Shown piece by piece: positions 45,052 through 54,825 of a DNA stretch of 64,000 bases. The translations under genes were made by a program, and so were the position numbers. The DNA is from Globodera rostochiensis (taxonomy: Eukaryota > Nematoda > Chromadorea > Rhabditida > Heteroderidae). The first letter of the stretch is position 1. Every line of letters begins with the position of its first letter. Below the pieces are notes generated by a model. It was not told the origin of the DNA and searched no databases. It saw only the letters and a program-made list of their open reading frames with translations. The stretch spans positions 1,260,894-1,324,893 of the forward strand of contig JAEVLN010000023.1 in assembly GCA_018350325.1 (NCBI GenBank), given 5' to 3'.

Positions 45052-45673
45052 ATGCTTACATGAATTTTTCGGAATTTTGAAATGCCTATAAAAAGGTTAA
45101 GGCCTCTGGAAAAAAGTGGCTTTACTTTTGGGGAACACCTTATTTCTGATTAAAAAAACACAAAAAATTTTCAGAGGATTTTGCACAATTGGTGATGAAA
45201 ATATGGAAATTAGAGTAGAATCTTCCTATTTATGTCGCTAACAGCATCAGATGAGGGTAATTAAAATATAAAATGATTATGAGCCCTGGAGTTTACTAAA
45301 TGAATGAATGGCGTTATCAGACGGGTGGGGGGGGGATGCAATTACAATTTTTATGGAAAGAAATGGTGCAAAATGATTATGATCCCTGCTGGAATTAGTC
45401 ATCATCCAATAATACTAACTCATACTAATTCAGTCGCGAACGTACAAATATTTTTTTAAAAGATAAGAGCATCATAAAAAAAGAGTCAACGAATTTTTCA
45501 CTCTGCATTGCACCGCCGTTTTTATTAGTAAACAATATTTCATCACAATAATGTAAAATTGACAAAAAAAGCGCCTCAAAAAAAGTCAAGCCAGTCAAGA
45601 ATTGAAAATAAAAAGAAACTACTAATCAAAACTCCAAATTTCTTCCAGGCTCCATGATGTAGTGGCTAACAAA

Positions 45674-45756
45674 TTCGAGAGTCTCGGTCTCGAGTCTCGG
45701 TGTCATTTCTCGGTCTCGACTCTCGAGTCTCGGTAAATTTCAAGTCTCGAGCATCC
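45674..45756. mobile_element. 83-bp CTCGAGA-type MITE, left-arm copy
   Basis: TCGAGAGTCTCGGTCTCG-type ends; flanked by CTAACAAA at 45666-45673 and 45757-45764. Removing it joins TAGTGGCTAACAAATAAGCG, a tRNA-like stretch. Confidence 0.8.
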
Positions 45757-46073
45757 CTAACAAATAAGCGTTGCATTGGGGAATGTGAGTGTTCAAATCC
45801 GGAATGAAAAAAAATATAGTTTAAAAGGTCGACGAGTAATTTTTCGGTTCGCCCGAGACCGAGAGCCCATTCATTTTGGCCGATGCAAAGTTTGCCCTTT
45901 TGGACAATTTTTTCCATTCGGCCACCCCCGAAAATTTGTTTAATATCCGAAATTTGGTTCAATTTATAAGTTTAATTATTTAAACTATAAATTTACTAAA
46001 TAAAATGCGTTTGGTGTTCTTCCATTGTGTGTGTGCATTTTTGTATTAATAATTCGACAAAATTTGCTGTCGA

Positions 46074-46466
46074 TCAATTCATCTTGCAACATTCGGCTTT
46101 ATCCTCCTCCAAGAAGAGATCACTTCTGATCAAAAAATCCCGGTCAATAATGCTAAAAGCAACTGGCGGTTTGTTTTGGGACCAGCGAACAGATAATTGC
46201 CAGCGGCCAAAAATGTCGCCGTCCACGTCAATGCCCGGGGGGAGAGGGGCAGGTGAAAAGGAGACAAATTCGAATAAATAAAATGCCATGTTCATAAGCG
46301 AAAGTGCCAAAACGCTTTTGAGTCCCGAATTTTCTTTAGGAATAAATTTATTTTTCACTAATTTCAAATTAAAATAAAAATTTTCCATTTTAATACGCCT
46401 TTTAAGGCTTCTTCTGGGTCGATTTGTGTCAGCTCTGCCGAAATAAATGCGTTGTCGAGCAAACAC
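46074..46466 (-). CDS. Hypothetical frame near the palindrome centre, left copy
   Basis: Mirror of 46,859-47,251; about 130 residues are shared (FARQRIYFGRADTNRPRR, DVDGDIFGRWQLSVRWSQNK, SIIDRDFLIRSDLFLEEDKA). The frame is open further upstream into the spacer, which is probably chance. Broken relatives lie at 27.3 kb and 32.05 kb. Confidence 0.4.
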   Translation of the reverse strand: MFARQRIYFGRADTNRPRRSLKRRIKMENFYFNLKLVKNKFIPKENSGLKSVLALSLMNMAFYLFEFVSFSPAPLPPGIDVDGDIFGRWQLSVRWSQNKPPVAFSIIDRDFLIRSDLFLEEDKAECCKMN

Positions 46467-46477
46467 CGAGAGGAAAA

Positions 46478-46847
46478 CTTTTGAATTCGCGTTTTTTATT
46501 TTGTTTTTTGAGAAAAAAACCATAGAGTGGCACTTTTGCTTTGCAAAATTCGTAATTATTGACAATTCCTTAACAAGTTTCGATAAAATCTTCAAATATT
46601 CCCCGGCGGCGCTTATCGGCGGCAGTTCATCGATTGCAAAAATATTTTTTATTTTAACAATTTTGTAATGAAAAAACAATTATGCCGATGGTATTTAAAA
46701 TTGGAAAATTTCATTAATCACTTTATTATAATTACTTTTTGATCAGCATCAATTTTGAGCTCGACAAAATAATGAGAGTTTAAAACTTGGCGATTAACGG
46801 CGCTGTTCTGTGGTGCCCATTTTTGATCTGAACGCCAAATGGCACAA
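46478..46847. repeat. 370-bp unique spacer of the palindrome
   Basis: The two arms meet here. The spacer is not itself palindromic. Its 46,705-46,785 part is the reverse complement of 32,400-32,480 (ATTTTGTCGAGCTCAAAATT, AAAAAGTAATTATAATAAAG). It also contains a CCCCGGCGGCGCTTATCGG piece of the GC hairpin repeat near 46,602. Confidence 0.85.
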
Positions 46848-46858
46848 TTTTCCTCTCG

Positions 46859-47251
46859 GTGTTTGCTCGACAACGCATTTATTTCGGCAGAGCTGACACA
46901 AATCGACCCAGAAGAAGCCTTAAAAGGCGTATTAAAATGGAAAATTTTTATTTTAATTTGAAATTAGTGAAAAATAAATTTATTCCTAAAGAAAATTCGG
47001 GACTCAAAAGCGTTTTGGCACTTTCGCTTATGAACATGGCATTTTATTTATTCGAATTTGTCTCCTTTTCACCTGCCCCTCTCCCCCCGGGCATTGACGT
47101 GGACGGCGACATTTTTGGCCGCTGGCAATTATCTGTTCGCTGGTCCCAAAACAAACCGCCAGTTGCTTTTAGCATTATTGACCGGGATTTTTTGATCAGA
47201 AGTGATCTCTTCTTGGAGGAGGATAAAGCCGAATGTTGCAAGATGAATTGA
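46859..47251 (+). CDS. Hypothetical 130-aa frame near the palindrome centre, right copy
   Basis: Single open frame with MENFYFNLKLVKNKFIPKEN, a hydrophobic stretch (LKSVLALSLMNMAFYLFEFV) and a polar tail (GRWQLSVRWSQNKPPVAFSI). The same segment occurs in degraded form at 27,240-27,400 and 32,030-32,100, so it belongs to a small repeated family. I do not recognise it. The start codon is uncertain. Confidence 0.45.
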   Translation: MFARQRIYFGRADTNRPRRSLKRRIKMENFYFNLKLVKNKFIPKENSGLKSVLALSLMNMAFYLFEFVSFSPAPLPPGIDVDGDIFGRWQLSVRWSQNKPPVAFSIIDRDFLIRSDLFLEEDKAECCKMN

Positions 47252-47362
47252 TCGACAGCAAATTTTGTCGAATTATTAATACAAAAATGCACACACACAA
47301 TGGAAGAACACCAAACGCATTTTATTTAGTAAATTTATAGTTTAAATAATTAAACTTATAAA

Positions 47363-47659
47363 TTGAACCAAATTTCGGATATTAAACAAATTTTCGGGGG
47401 TGGCCGAATGGAAAAAATTGTCCAAAAGGGCAAACTTTGCATCGGCCAAAATGAATGGGCTCTCGGTCTCGGGCGAACCGAAAAATTACTCGTCGACCTT
47501 TTAAACTATATTTTTTTTCATTCCGGATTTGAACACTCACATTCCCCAATGCAACGCTTATTTGTTAGGGATGCTCGAGACTTGAAATTTACCGAGACTC
47601 GAGAGTCGAGACCGAGAAATGACACCGAGACTCGAGACCGAGACTCTCGAATTTGTTAG
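47363..47659 (+). CDS. Hypothetical 98-codon frame (mirrored at 45,666-45,962), partly MITE-derived
   Basis: Reads MNQISDIKQIFGGGRMEKIV and QKGKLCIGQNEWALGLG. The last 30 codons are the MITE at 47,569. The FGGGR..KIVQKGKLC motif also appears at 31,350-31,856, which supports an old coding origin, but nothing identifies a function. Confidence 0.3.
   Translation: MNQISDIKQIFGGGRMEKIVQKGKLCIGQNEWALGLGRTEKLLVDLLNYIFFHSGFEHSHSPMQRLFVRDARDLKFTETRESRPRNDTETRDRDSRIC
47569..47651. mobile_element. 83-bp CTCGAGA-type MITE, right-arm copy
   Basis: Mirror of 45674-45756 with TTTGTTAG flanks at 47561-47568 and 47652-47659. Confidence 0.8.
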
Positions 47660-48276
47660 CCACTACATCATGGAGCCTGGAAGAAATTTGGAGTTTTGAT
47701 TAGTAGTTTCTTTTTATTTTCAATTCTTGACTGGCTTGACTTTTTTTGAGGCGCTTTTTTTGTCAATTTTACATTATTGTGATGAAATATTGTTTACTAA
47801 TAAAAACGGCGGTGCAATGCAGAGTGAAAAATTCGTTGACTCTTTTTTTATGATGCTCTTATCTTTTAAAAAAATATTTGTACGTTCGCGACTGAATTAG
47901 TATGAGTTAGTATTATTGGATGATGACTAATTCCAGCAGGGATCATAATCATTTTGCACCATTTCTTTCCATAAAAATTGTAATTGCATCCCCCCCCCAC
48001 CCGTCTGATAACGCCATTCATTCATTTAGTAAACTCCAGGGCTCATAATCATTTTATATTTTAATTACCCTCATCTGATGCTGTTAGCGACATAAATAGG
48101 AAGATTCTACTCTAATTTCCATATTTTCATCACCAATTGTGCAAAATCCTCTGAAAATTTTTTGTGTTTTTTTAATCGAAAAATAAGATGTTCCCCAAAA
48201 GTATAAAGCCACTTTTTTCCAGAGGCCTTAACCTTTTTATAGGCATTTCAAAATTCCGAAAAATTCATGTAAGCAT

Positions 48277-48384
48277 CAGGGTGACCAGAGTACCTGATTT
48301 GTCAGGTTTTTCCTGATTTTAGGGTGTTTTCCTGATTTTTCAGCTTCAATTCCTGATTTTTGGGTTTGACAGGTGGTCACCCTG
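48277..48384. mobile_element. 108-bp hAT-type MITE, right-arm copy
   Basis: Mirror image of 44945-45051, flanked by GTAAGCAT at 48269-48276 and 48385-48392. Its presence in both arms dates the insertion before arm duplication or homogenisation. Confidence 0.9.
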
Positions 48385-48738
48385 GTAAGCATAACTTTTG
48401 ATGCTAACACCAAATTGATCAAAAATTCTCTACAAAACCCAAAAGAACGTACTATCTGTCCCCCCCCACCCACCCAAATGGGGTTTCCTGGACTTTCGGT
48501 TGGGTCTCTTTTAATTTTACCTACGTAAATGAATTGAGTTGTGGTTGCCTTTTTTCGTGTCTGACCCAGTTTCTGTTTCGATGTTATTACTTTTTTGCCT
48601 TTATTACGTCTCTTTTTTCAAGGTTTTTTTAAACTACATAAATTGAGTGTCAGAACATTGTACCTGTTAGCATTATCCTTAATTTAAATTAAATAATTAA
48701 AGGGAACGAGTCAACTGAAGGGCGAACTGAGTGCAAAG

Positions 48739-51251
48739 ATGGCGGAGGAGTTTCAGAACCAACAGCAACAGAACATTGACGCGTTGCCTGAAGCACGAAA
48801 GGGAAATGGTGGGGCAATTGTTGTTTAATTTAAATGCTTTCAATAAAAAAAGATGGTAAATGTATTAAAATAGTAATAATTTTATTTTGAAAAGTGGAAA
48901 TTGGTGGCAAAATTGGCAAGATTAAGAATTTGGTTACAATTTTAGCTCGGGCGGATCAATGGGGGCTATACGGTAGGAAAACTTTCCTTAAAATATCGTA
49001 AGCCAACCTTTTGGACTTTATTTGTTAGATCTTTTTCGAATCGCGGGGACAATTGCTCTGCTTATTTTCATCATTTATACGGCCCTTCAATTGACTGATA
49101 AACAAAAAGGAAAAATGGCTGAATCTCTGAAGTCTGTCAAAGCGATGGTCGTCGCCGAATTGGGAATTGGTAAAAAAGAAAATTTTGTTTCAAAAATTGG
49201 AAATTCCCCCGGTCTTTCAGGTAGGGTTGGTCCCCGACCCTTCGGGGCGGGAAAGTCGGGGAGGCCGGGGTTGCCCATGTCGACGATTAGCGGTCGATAA
49301 AAAGATTTTTCTAGGGGTATTCGAGGGCGTAGATTCTGAATCTAACATTTATTCGACTAATTCCGAACCCCGGACCCGAAGACCCGAATTAGAACAATTT
49401 TCGAAAAATCAAATTTTTCCAAAAAACAATTTTGGCCTCTAAATTGTTTAAAAAGCTGAATTCGATCATTACTTGCCTTTTCGTTGTAATGTTGTTAAAA
49501 AAAGGCCAAAATTGTTTTTTGGAAAATTTTGATTTTTTGAAAATTGTTCTAATTCGGGTCTTCGGGTCCGGGGTTCGGAATTGGTCGAATAAATGTTAGA
49601 TTCAGAATCTAAGCCCTCGAATACCCCTAAAATATCTTTTTATCGACTTCGAAATTTAACAATTTTATTTTCGATTGAATTTCTTTTGTCGATTTATACC
49701 ATTTGTTTGGGTAAATTTCAGAGAAAATGAATGAAATGCGACTCAAAATGGCTGAATCTCTGAAGTCTGTCCAAGCGATGGTCGTCGCCGAATTGGAAAA
49801 TGGTAAAAAGAAAATTTAGCTTCTAAAATTCCCCCGTCTTTTAGGCATCATTTTAGCATTAAATTTTGAAAAATAAGAATTATATACCGTCCCGAAACCC
49901 GAGACCCCAAGACTTACGAACAGCGCTACTAAGGCTCGGCGGGGGAACTCTCCCAAAAAAAGCCCAGGGGGAATGCCAGTTCCGTCAATCTCTAACAAAA
50001 CAATTGGAATCATTTAAACTTTCTTTAATTCGTTAGCCAACTTTTGGACGTTACACAGATCCTTATCGAATCGCTGGCATCGCGTGCGCAATTGTTCTGC
50101 TTATTTTTGTCATTTATACGGTCCATCGATTGAATGCGCAAAATGGTAAATGTATTAAAATGGTTAACAAATTTTATTTGATTTTTTAAGCGATTGTCGT
50201 TGCCGAATTGGAGGAGCAAAAACAGTCGAATGCCAACAAATTCGCCGAATTGGAGCAACAGAAATTGTCAAATGCTAACAAATTCGTTGAAATTGATGAC
50301 ATACTGGAGAAGTATCAGAAAGAACAGCAGCTGAACATCAGCTACTTGCTGAAGCTTGGTAATTTAGGTCTTTCGGAAATTCTGCCTTTTAGGCCTCAGT
50401 TAGCTTTAATATTTAGAAAAATGAAAATTATATTTCCTTAGGGCTAATCAATCGGTGGGATTCCGATGATTGTCACGACAATCTCGCGCTCTCTGAGCCC
50501 GGTCAATTGGTTGTCCAACATAATGGAGAGAATTCGGGTAAACATTTTGATTAAAAGGGTTTATTTAATTTGTTGAATTAACTCAATTTTCAGAGGGGTG
50601 GAGCTCTGTGTTGGCTGAAAATCGACTTCCGGCAAATCCTTTCGGCATTTTTTATTTCGAAGTGACAATCTTAGAGAAAACAGGGTAATTTATAAATATT
50701 AACATTTGTTGTGCTTTAAAATATTATATTTAGCGCTATTTTGATTGGACTTGCGAAAGTACAAATGCGCACGGACGAATATGTTGGACGTGACGAAGGC
50801 ACTTTCGGATACGGAAGCGATGGCACATTTTGGGGTCACGAGGTCGAGGGATGTTCCAACGACGACAATGGACGTCCTTTCATCGATGGAAAGCTTCCGT
50901 TTGAGGATGGCGACGTCGTCGGCTGCGGCGTCAAAAATGGCCAAATTATTTACGCGCTAAACGAACAGCGCTTGGGTGAGAAAGAATACAAATTTTAGGC
51001 ATAAAAAAGCGTCAATTTTGACTTATGGCGCAAATTTCCAGACAAAATTGTTCAAAAAATGCAAGAATAAGGGGCAAGACTTAAAAGGGGGGGGCCGACT
51101 TTAATGTTTATTTATTTTTGCAGACACTGACGGTTTGCTTGTCGAATCTGCCGACGATTTGTTTCCATGCGTTTCGTTGGGCATGCCTGGCACCAAAATT
51201 GAAGCAAATTTTGGTCCAAACTTCAAATTCAACATTGCCGATGAGATTTAG
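48739..51251 (+). CDS. Membrane-anchored coiled-coil SPRY protein, right palindrome copy, 393 aa
   Basis: Exons: 48739-48808, 48895-48972, 49029-49169, 49722-49802, 50059-50145, 50191-50358, 50442-50537, 50594-50684, 50734-50975, 51124-51251. They sum to 1,182 bases; all nine introns are phase 1, and all acceptors are AG. The domains are the same as in the left copy: two copies of a hydrophobic (R-I-A-G...LLIF.IYT) plus M-V-V-A-E-L-E cassette, a coiled coil, then a complete SPRY ([114 protein letters not shown]). The hydrophobic segment may serve as signal anchor or signal peptide, which would route the SPRY outside the cytosol; this is inference. The last intron is 148 bp. Confidence 0.8.
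49293..49648. repeat. Fold-back element in an intron, right-arm copy
   Basis: Inverted arms 49,293-49,438 and 49,502-49,648 share GGGGTATTCGAGGGC, TAGATTCTGAATCTAA and CCGAACCCCGGACCCGAAG, separated by a 63-bp loop. It sits in intron 49,170-49,721 beside a short GC-rich inverted unit (49,218-49,280, GGGTTGGTCCCCGACC) like the one at 22,318. No open frame. Confidence 0.8.
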
Positions 51252-51535
51252 AAGAAACTGAAAATTAGCGGATTTGTGATTATACTGTTGAAGATTACGG
51301 TCGTTTTATCATTTATTTTTCTTTGTCGGCCAAAGCATTTACTAATTTAGAAAGAAGCTGTTGCCCCAGAATGTAACCCGAAAAAATCGATGGGATTCCG
51401 TTGACAAATTGGGAACTGACAAATGAAAAAGATTTTTTAACATTTTTTTTTGATCAAAATGCCAATTTCCACAAACAATTCACGCTTGCATTCTGTCAAA
51501 TGGATCTTCAGATGATGCACTGAAGCCGTGAATGA

Positions 51536-53170
51536 AAAGTTTAATCCGGCACAATATGTAGCAGATTATCCGTTAATAGAATAGCTTTCAAGCCTAAGCT
51601 TAAACCTAGGTCTAAGCTAGCTTAGGTTTAGGCCTGAGCCTAACCCAAATTTGCCTCGTGCGGCAGGGAGGCAAAATGCCCTATATATTTCCACTCTTGC
51701 CATAATTTTGCCATATTTTAGAACTTAGTGAAAATTTCGTATTTTTGAGGGAAAAATGAGAATTCCCGAAAAAAGTGTCTATGATTCGTACAATTTGAAG
51801 TTTTTGGTTGCAATTTCTTAACAAATTGAGTCAAAAATTCAAAATTTTCTCGCCGACGCCTATCGGCACCACCGACCCCCCCCCCCAGAAGTGAAGCAAA
51901 ATTTTAAAAAAATCATTGGTTTTTTTTTGTAAATTCCTCAAGAAAATATTTTTGACCCCTCGGTGCCATAAAAATGCCATATTTTGGAGCCGGTTGCCAT
52001 ATTTAACCGCAGTTGCGTGATCGGACTTGAGGATTGATCGAGAATCTCGAAAAAATCTCGTCGAGATTTACCGAGATTCCGATCGAGAATTTCGATCTAA
52101 TTTTAAGACAGTGTAACTGCAGCGGAACTGGCTGAGACCGCCTCGTTGGAGAACTGTTTGGCTCGGGTGATGTCATTGCGGGAAGAGTTTGTATAGCAGC
52201 AAAGTGTGCCACGGCACCAACAATGGGCGGAGCATTCAAAAGGCGCACTGAACAGCAGCCAATCTCCGCAGCCGTTGATTACTTCGGCCATTTCTTCGGA
52301 GTGCGTCTTTTTGTGCCGTACACCAAAATGGTAATACAATTAGCCCGGACAGGATTTACCAGGACTCCTGCTGATCCGGAATCCTCGTCTAACAAATAAG
52401 CACCAGGCATGGACGGCAAAAAAGGAAAAAAAAGCGAATTAATTCATTTGTACAAATCATAAAAGCCAAAACCATTTAAACAAATTAACAGACAACTCTA
52501 ATTTTACAGACATGCTTTTAGCATACCCAAGCCAAATTTTTGAGTTGTTCACTCATTTTGGGGTAAATTCAATTTTTTTAAATTCTTTACTCTCTAACTC
52601 GAAAAAATCGTATAAAACCAAATAAATTTTGTTATAAATAAAAGAGTATTTTGTTTCTGAGCTCTGTACAAAAAATCAGGAAAATCTGCACATTTAAAAA
52701 AATTTCCCACATACGAAGTGCGCCCAACTCGATTTTCAGTGTAAATTTTTTTTACTGATGACAGAATGCCAAAGATTTATTATTACCAACAATTCGTTCA
52801 AACATTAATTCGCTTTTTTTGCCTTTTTTCCGTCCATGCAGGATTAGCAGGCTTTATTAGAGCCCGGACAGGATCGAAGTCCGGACAGGATTTACCAAGG
52901 CTTCTGATCCGGAATCTCCTGGTATTTTCGTCGAAGTCGAAGCACCAGGATCAGAATATCCTGAAAAACCAGGATTTTGATTCGGATAAATCCTGATCCT
53001 GGTCATTTCTAAAATCCTGATCCTGATCCGGGGTTTTTCAAAAAGCCGGGCTTTAAACACAATACAGGCAAAATGAGTGCCAAAACAAATGCTTTCGAAT
53101 TTGATGAGTTGCCATTTGCTTTTGACGGCGTTTTTTTGAGCCGTAATTTTGAGACCTCCCAAATTTCTTT
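51536..53170. other. No gene recognised; repeats present
   Basis: Contains a GC hairpin repeat (about 51,852-51,880), a short inverted CTAAGCT/AGCTTAG stretch (51,590-51,650), TCTCGAGA-type words (52,035-52,100) and a CCGGACAGGATTTACCA-type repeat at 52,345-52,400 and 52,857-53,050 (ends TAGAGCCCGG / CCGGGCTTTA, no clear target duplication). A plus-strand stretch 52,130-52,330 (GELFGSGDVIAGRVCIAAKC in one frame) could be an exon but is not recognised. Confidence 0.4.
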
Positions 53171-53491
53171 ATGGCTCCGTTGGGCGAGCGACAGGAAAAT
53201 CGGCAAAAGATTTGTGGCACAGCGGTTATATTCGAGTGGCTATTCCAGCGATTGGCGGAGAAGTTCAAGTGCCCGGAGGAGCCTGAACCGCAGTGGATTG
53301 TGGAGAAGATGGACGATATTGGGCACAAGGGTAGGGAGGAGCGCAGGCAAATTGGGGATGAACGAGACTTGAATTTATTAAAAAGGAGACAACCAAAAGG
53401 CCAGGGGCACTTCGCGTCTCGAGAATTTGACTCTCGACAACTCTATCGAGGAAGCTTCTGTTCGAGAATCTCGAAAAACTTGAAACGTTAA
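53171..53491 (+). CDS. Hypothetical protein, 106 codons, 3' end in a repeat
   Basis: The frame starts MAPLGERQENRQKICGTAVI and continues FEWLFQRLAEKFKCPEEPEP, QWIVEKMDDIGHKGREERRQ, a soluble amphipathic sequence with coding-like codon use. An overlapping frame from 53,073 (MSAKTNAFEFDELPFAFDGV) may be the true N-terminus joined by a frameshift or a missed intron. The last 25 codons run into TCTCGAGA repeat sequence, so the native C-terminus is probably lost. Family not recognised. Confidence 0.4.
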   Translation: MAPLGERQENRQKICGTAVIFEWLFQRLAEKFKCPEEPEPQWIVEKMDDIGHKGREERRQIGDERDLNLLKRRQPKGQGHFASREFDSRQLYRGSFCSRISKNLKR

Positions 53492-53574
53492 AATTTGTTT
53501 AGAAAGCTTATTTCTCAATGAGATCTTGTTTGATCTATCTTTGGCAGAGTTATACCCATTCGCCAATTTTTTAT

Positions 53575-53771
53575 TTGAGTTGGACGAGGATTTTTGAAAA
53601 ACCCGGGATCGGGAAAAATCCCGATCAAAAAAACCGGGACTATGGACAAAAAGAAATGTTTTGTAAAAAATCGGGATTATATTTGAGGGTTTTAAAAACC
53701 GGGATCAAAATTTGAGTACCAAGATAGAAAAATGGACAATTTAGTACCAGTCCCGGCCTCGTCCAACTCTA
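53575..53771. mobile_element. MITE of the CCCGGGATCGGG family
   Basis: Ends GAGTTGGACGAGG / CCTCGTCCAACTC. The interior has AACCCGGGATCGGG and AAAAACCGGGATCAAAA words, like 16,481-16,707. No clear target duplication was found. Confidence 0.65.
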
Positions 53772-53922
53772 GAATTCAGCGAGAAAAGCGAACAATCGCA
53801 AAATTACAGGGGGTGTGGGAAAAGCGTAAGAACATTTTTTATTTTTTTACATTTCGTGGAGAAAGGATTCCTTGCGCACTGTGCCGCCATTGTTTCCGCC
53901 ACTCTTAGGCCGATGATTTTGA

Positions 53923-54207
53923 ATGTTTGATGACGAGGACAAGTTAAGGCGGCAGCTCGGAATCGAAATTGGACAACCCATTTTTTTCGGCACAGAAAAA
54001 AAGAAAGAAAGAATAGCTGCCCAAACTTTTCGACTTAACCACCCCCCTATTATTGCACCAATTCTGTCCTCCAGCTGTGAGTTGTATAATTGCGACAACA
54101 AAAGAGGTGCACACAACGATTTTTTTCGTGAAAATGACGGCATAAATATCGTTTTATCAAATAAAAAAAAATCGAACATTAAAAAACGAAAACACCTGCT
54201 GAATTGA
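53923..54207 (+). CDS. Hypothetical 94-codon frame
   Basis: Starts MFDDEDKLRRQLGIEIGQPI, then FFGTEKKKERIAAQTFRLNH, and ends in a basic tail (NKKKSNIKKRKHLLN). The charge pattern is protein-like, but no family, splice partner or homologous copy was found. The longer antisense frame over it is hydrophobic by composition and was not preferred. Confidence 0.3.
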   Translation: MFDDEDKLRRQLGIEIGQPIFFGTEKKKERIAAQTFRLNHPPIIAPILSSSCELYNCDNKRGAHNDFFRENDGINIVLSNKKKSNIKKRKHLLN

Positions 54208-54825
54208 CAGAACGAAATAAAGCTTTTAGTCATGTCACAATGAGAGATTATAGAAATACGAGTAAGCTGAAAGAAAGCACAAAAATTTGAGACCTGAAAA
54301 TCACAAATTGTTTTTACCATTCTGAATTGGAGGGGGGGGGGGGGGGGAGCTGACTAGATCGGATATCGGTGACTGATCAGAAATAGGTCGAGTTTTGGTC
54401 GGTTTAGAAAAATGATCACAAATTTGTTATTTCGATTTTCGTTTTCAATAGGGTCAAGCGATCAGATATTATGCCCTCTTCCATTGATTCAGACGAAATT
54501 GACATTTTAAAATTTTTTTGTTTTAAGATTATATCATTTATATCATCTGTAGACAATAATTTATGTTCTTTTTTAAAAACAAATCAGAATTTACTAGAAA
54601 AACACCGGTTTTGTTTAATTAAATGAAAACCAAAGGAACATTCATACGGCAACAGAAGAAGCCAACAATTTTTGTGTCAATTAATCGATTTTTCCGTTTA
54701 AATTCCATCCATCAAATTCCATCCGCCATGCACTCACTTGGCCCTGCCTTTGCCTCATCCATCCTGACCTTAGAAAATTTGAAAATTTTGAAAGAATTTC
54801 ATTCATTTACCCGTCGCCGATGTCC
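54208..54825. other. AT-rich stretch, nothing recognised
   Basis: Contains a 16-bp G run (about 54,332-54,347). The frame at 54,623-54,880 overlaps the 3' end of the gene on the opposite strand and has no independent support. Confidence 0.4.

Larger units (their letters stand above)
36899..46477. repeat. Left arm of a large palindrome (contains a 4.9-kb insertion)
   Basis: Reverse complement of 46,848-51,535. The outer edge is at ATTCACGGCTTCAGTG (36,899), the inner edge at CACCGAGAGGAAAA (46,477). Without the insertion at about 37,331-42,204 the arm is about 4.7 kb. Long open frames are identical in both arms (for example 45,666-45,962 with 47,363-47,659, and 43,009-43,242 with 50,025-50,258). 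Differences cluster in the SPRY exons and in a roughly 60-bp stretch near 44,770-44,830. Confidence 0.95.
46848..51535. repeat. Right arm of the palindrome (uninterrupted)
   Basis: 4,688 bp, from TTTTCCTCTCGGTG (46,848) to CTGAAGCCGTGAAT (51,535). It carries the complete SPRY gene 48,739-51,251, two MITEs and a fold-back element, all mirrored in the left arm. Confidence 0.95.

Noticed and set aside
51590..51650. Short inverted CTAAGCT/AGCTTAG cluster as a terminator or element end
   Set aside because: No flanking duplication and no adjacent gene; too short and AT/TA-simple to interpret.
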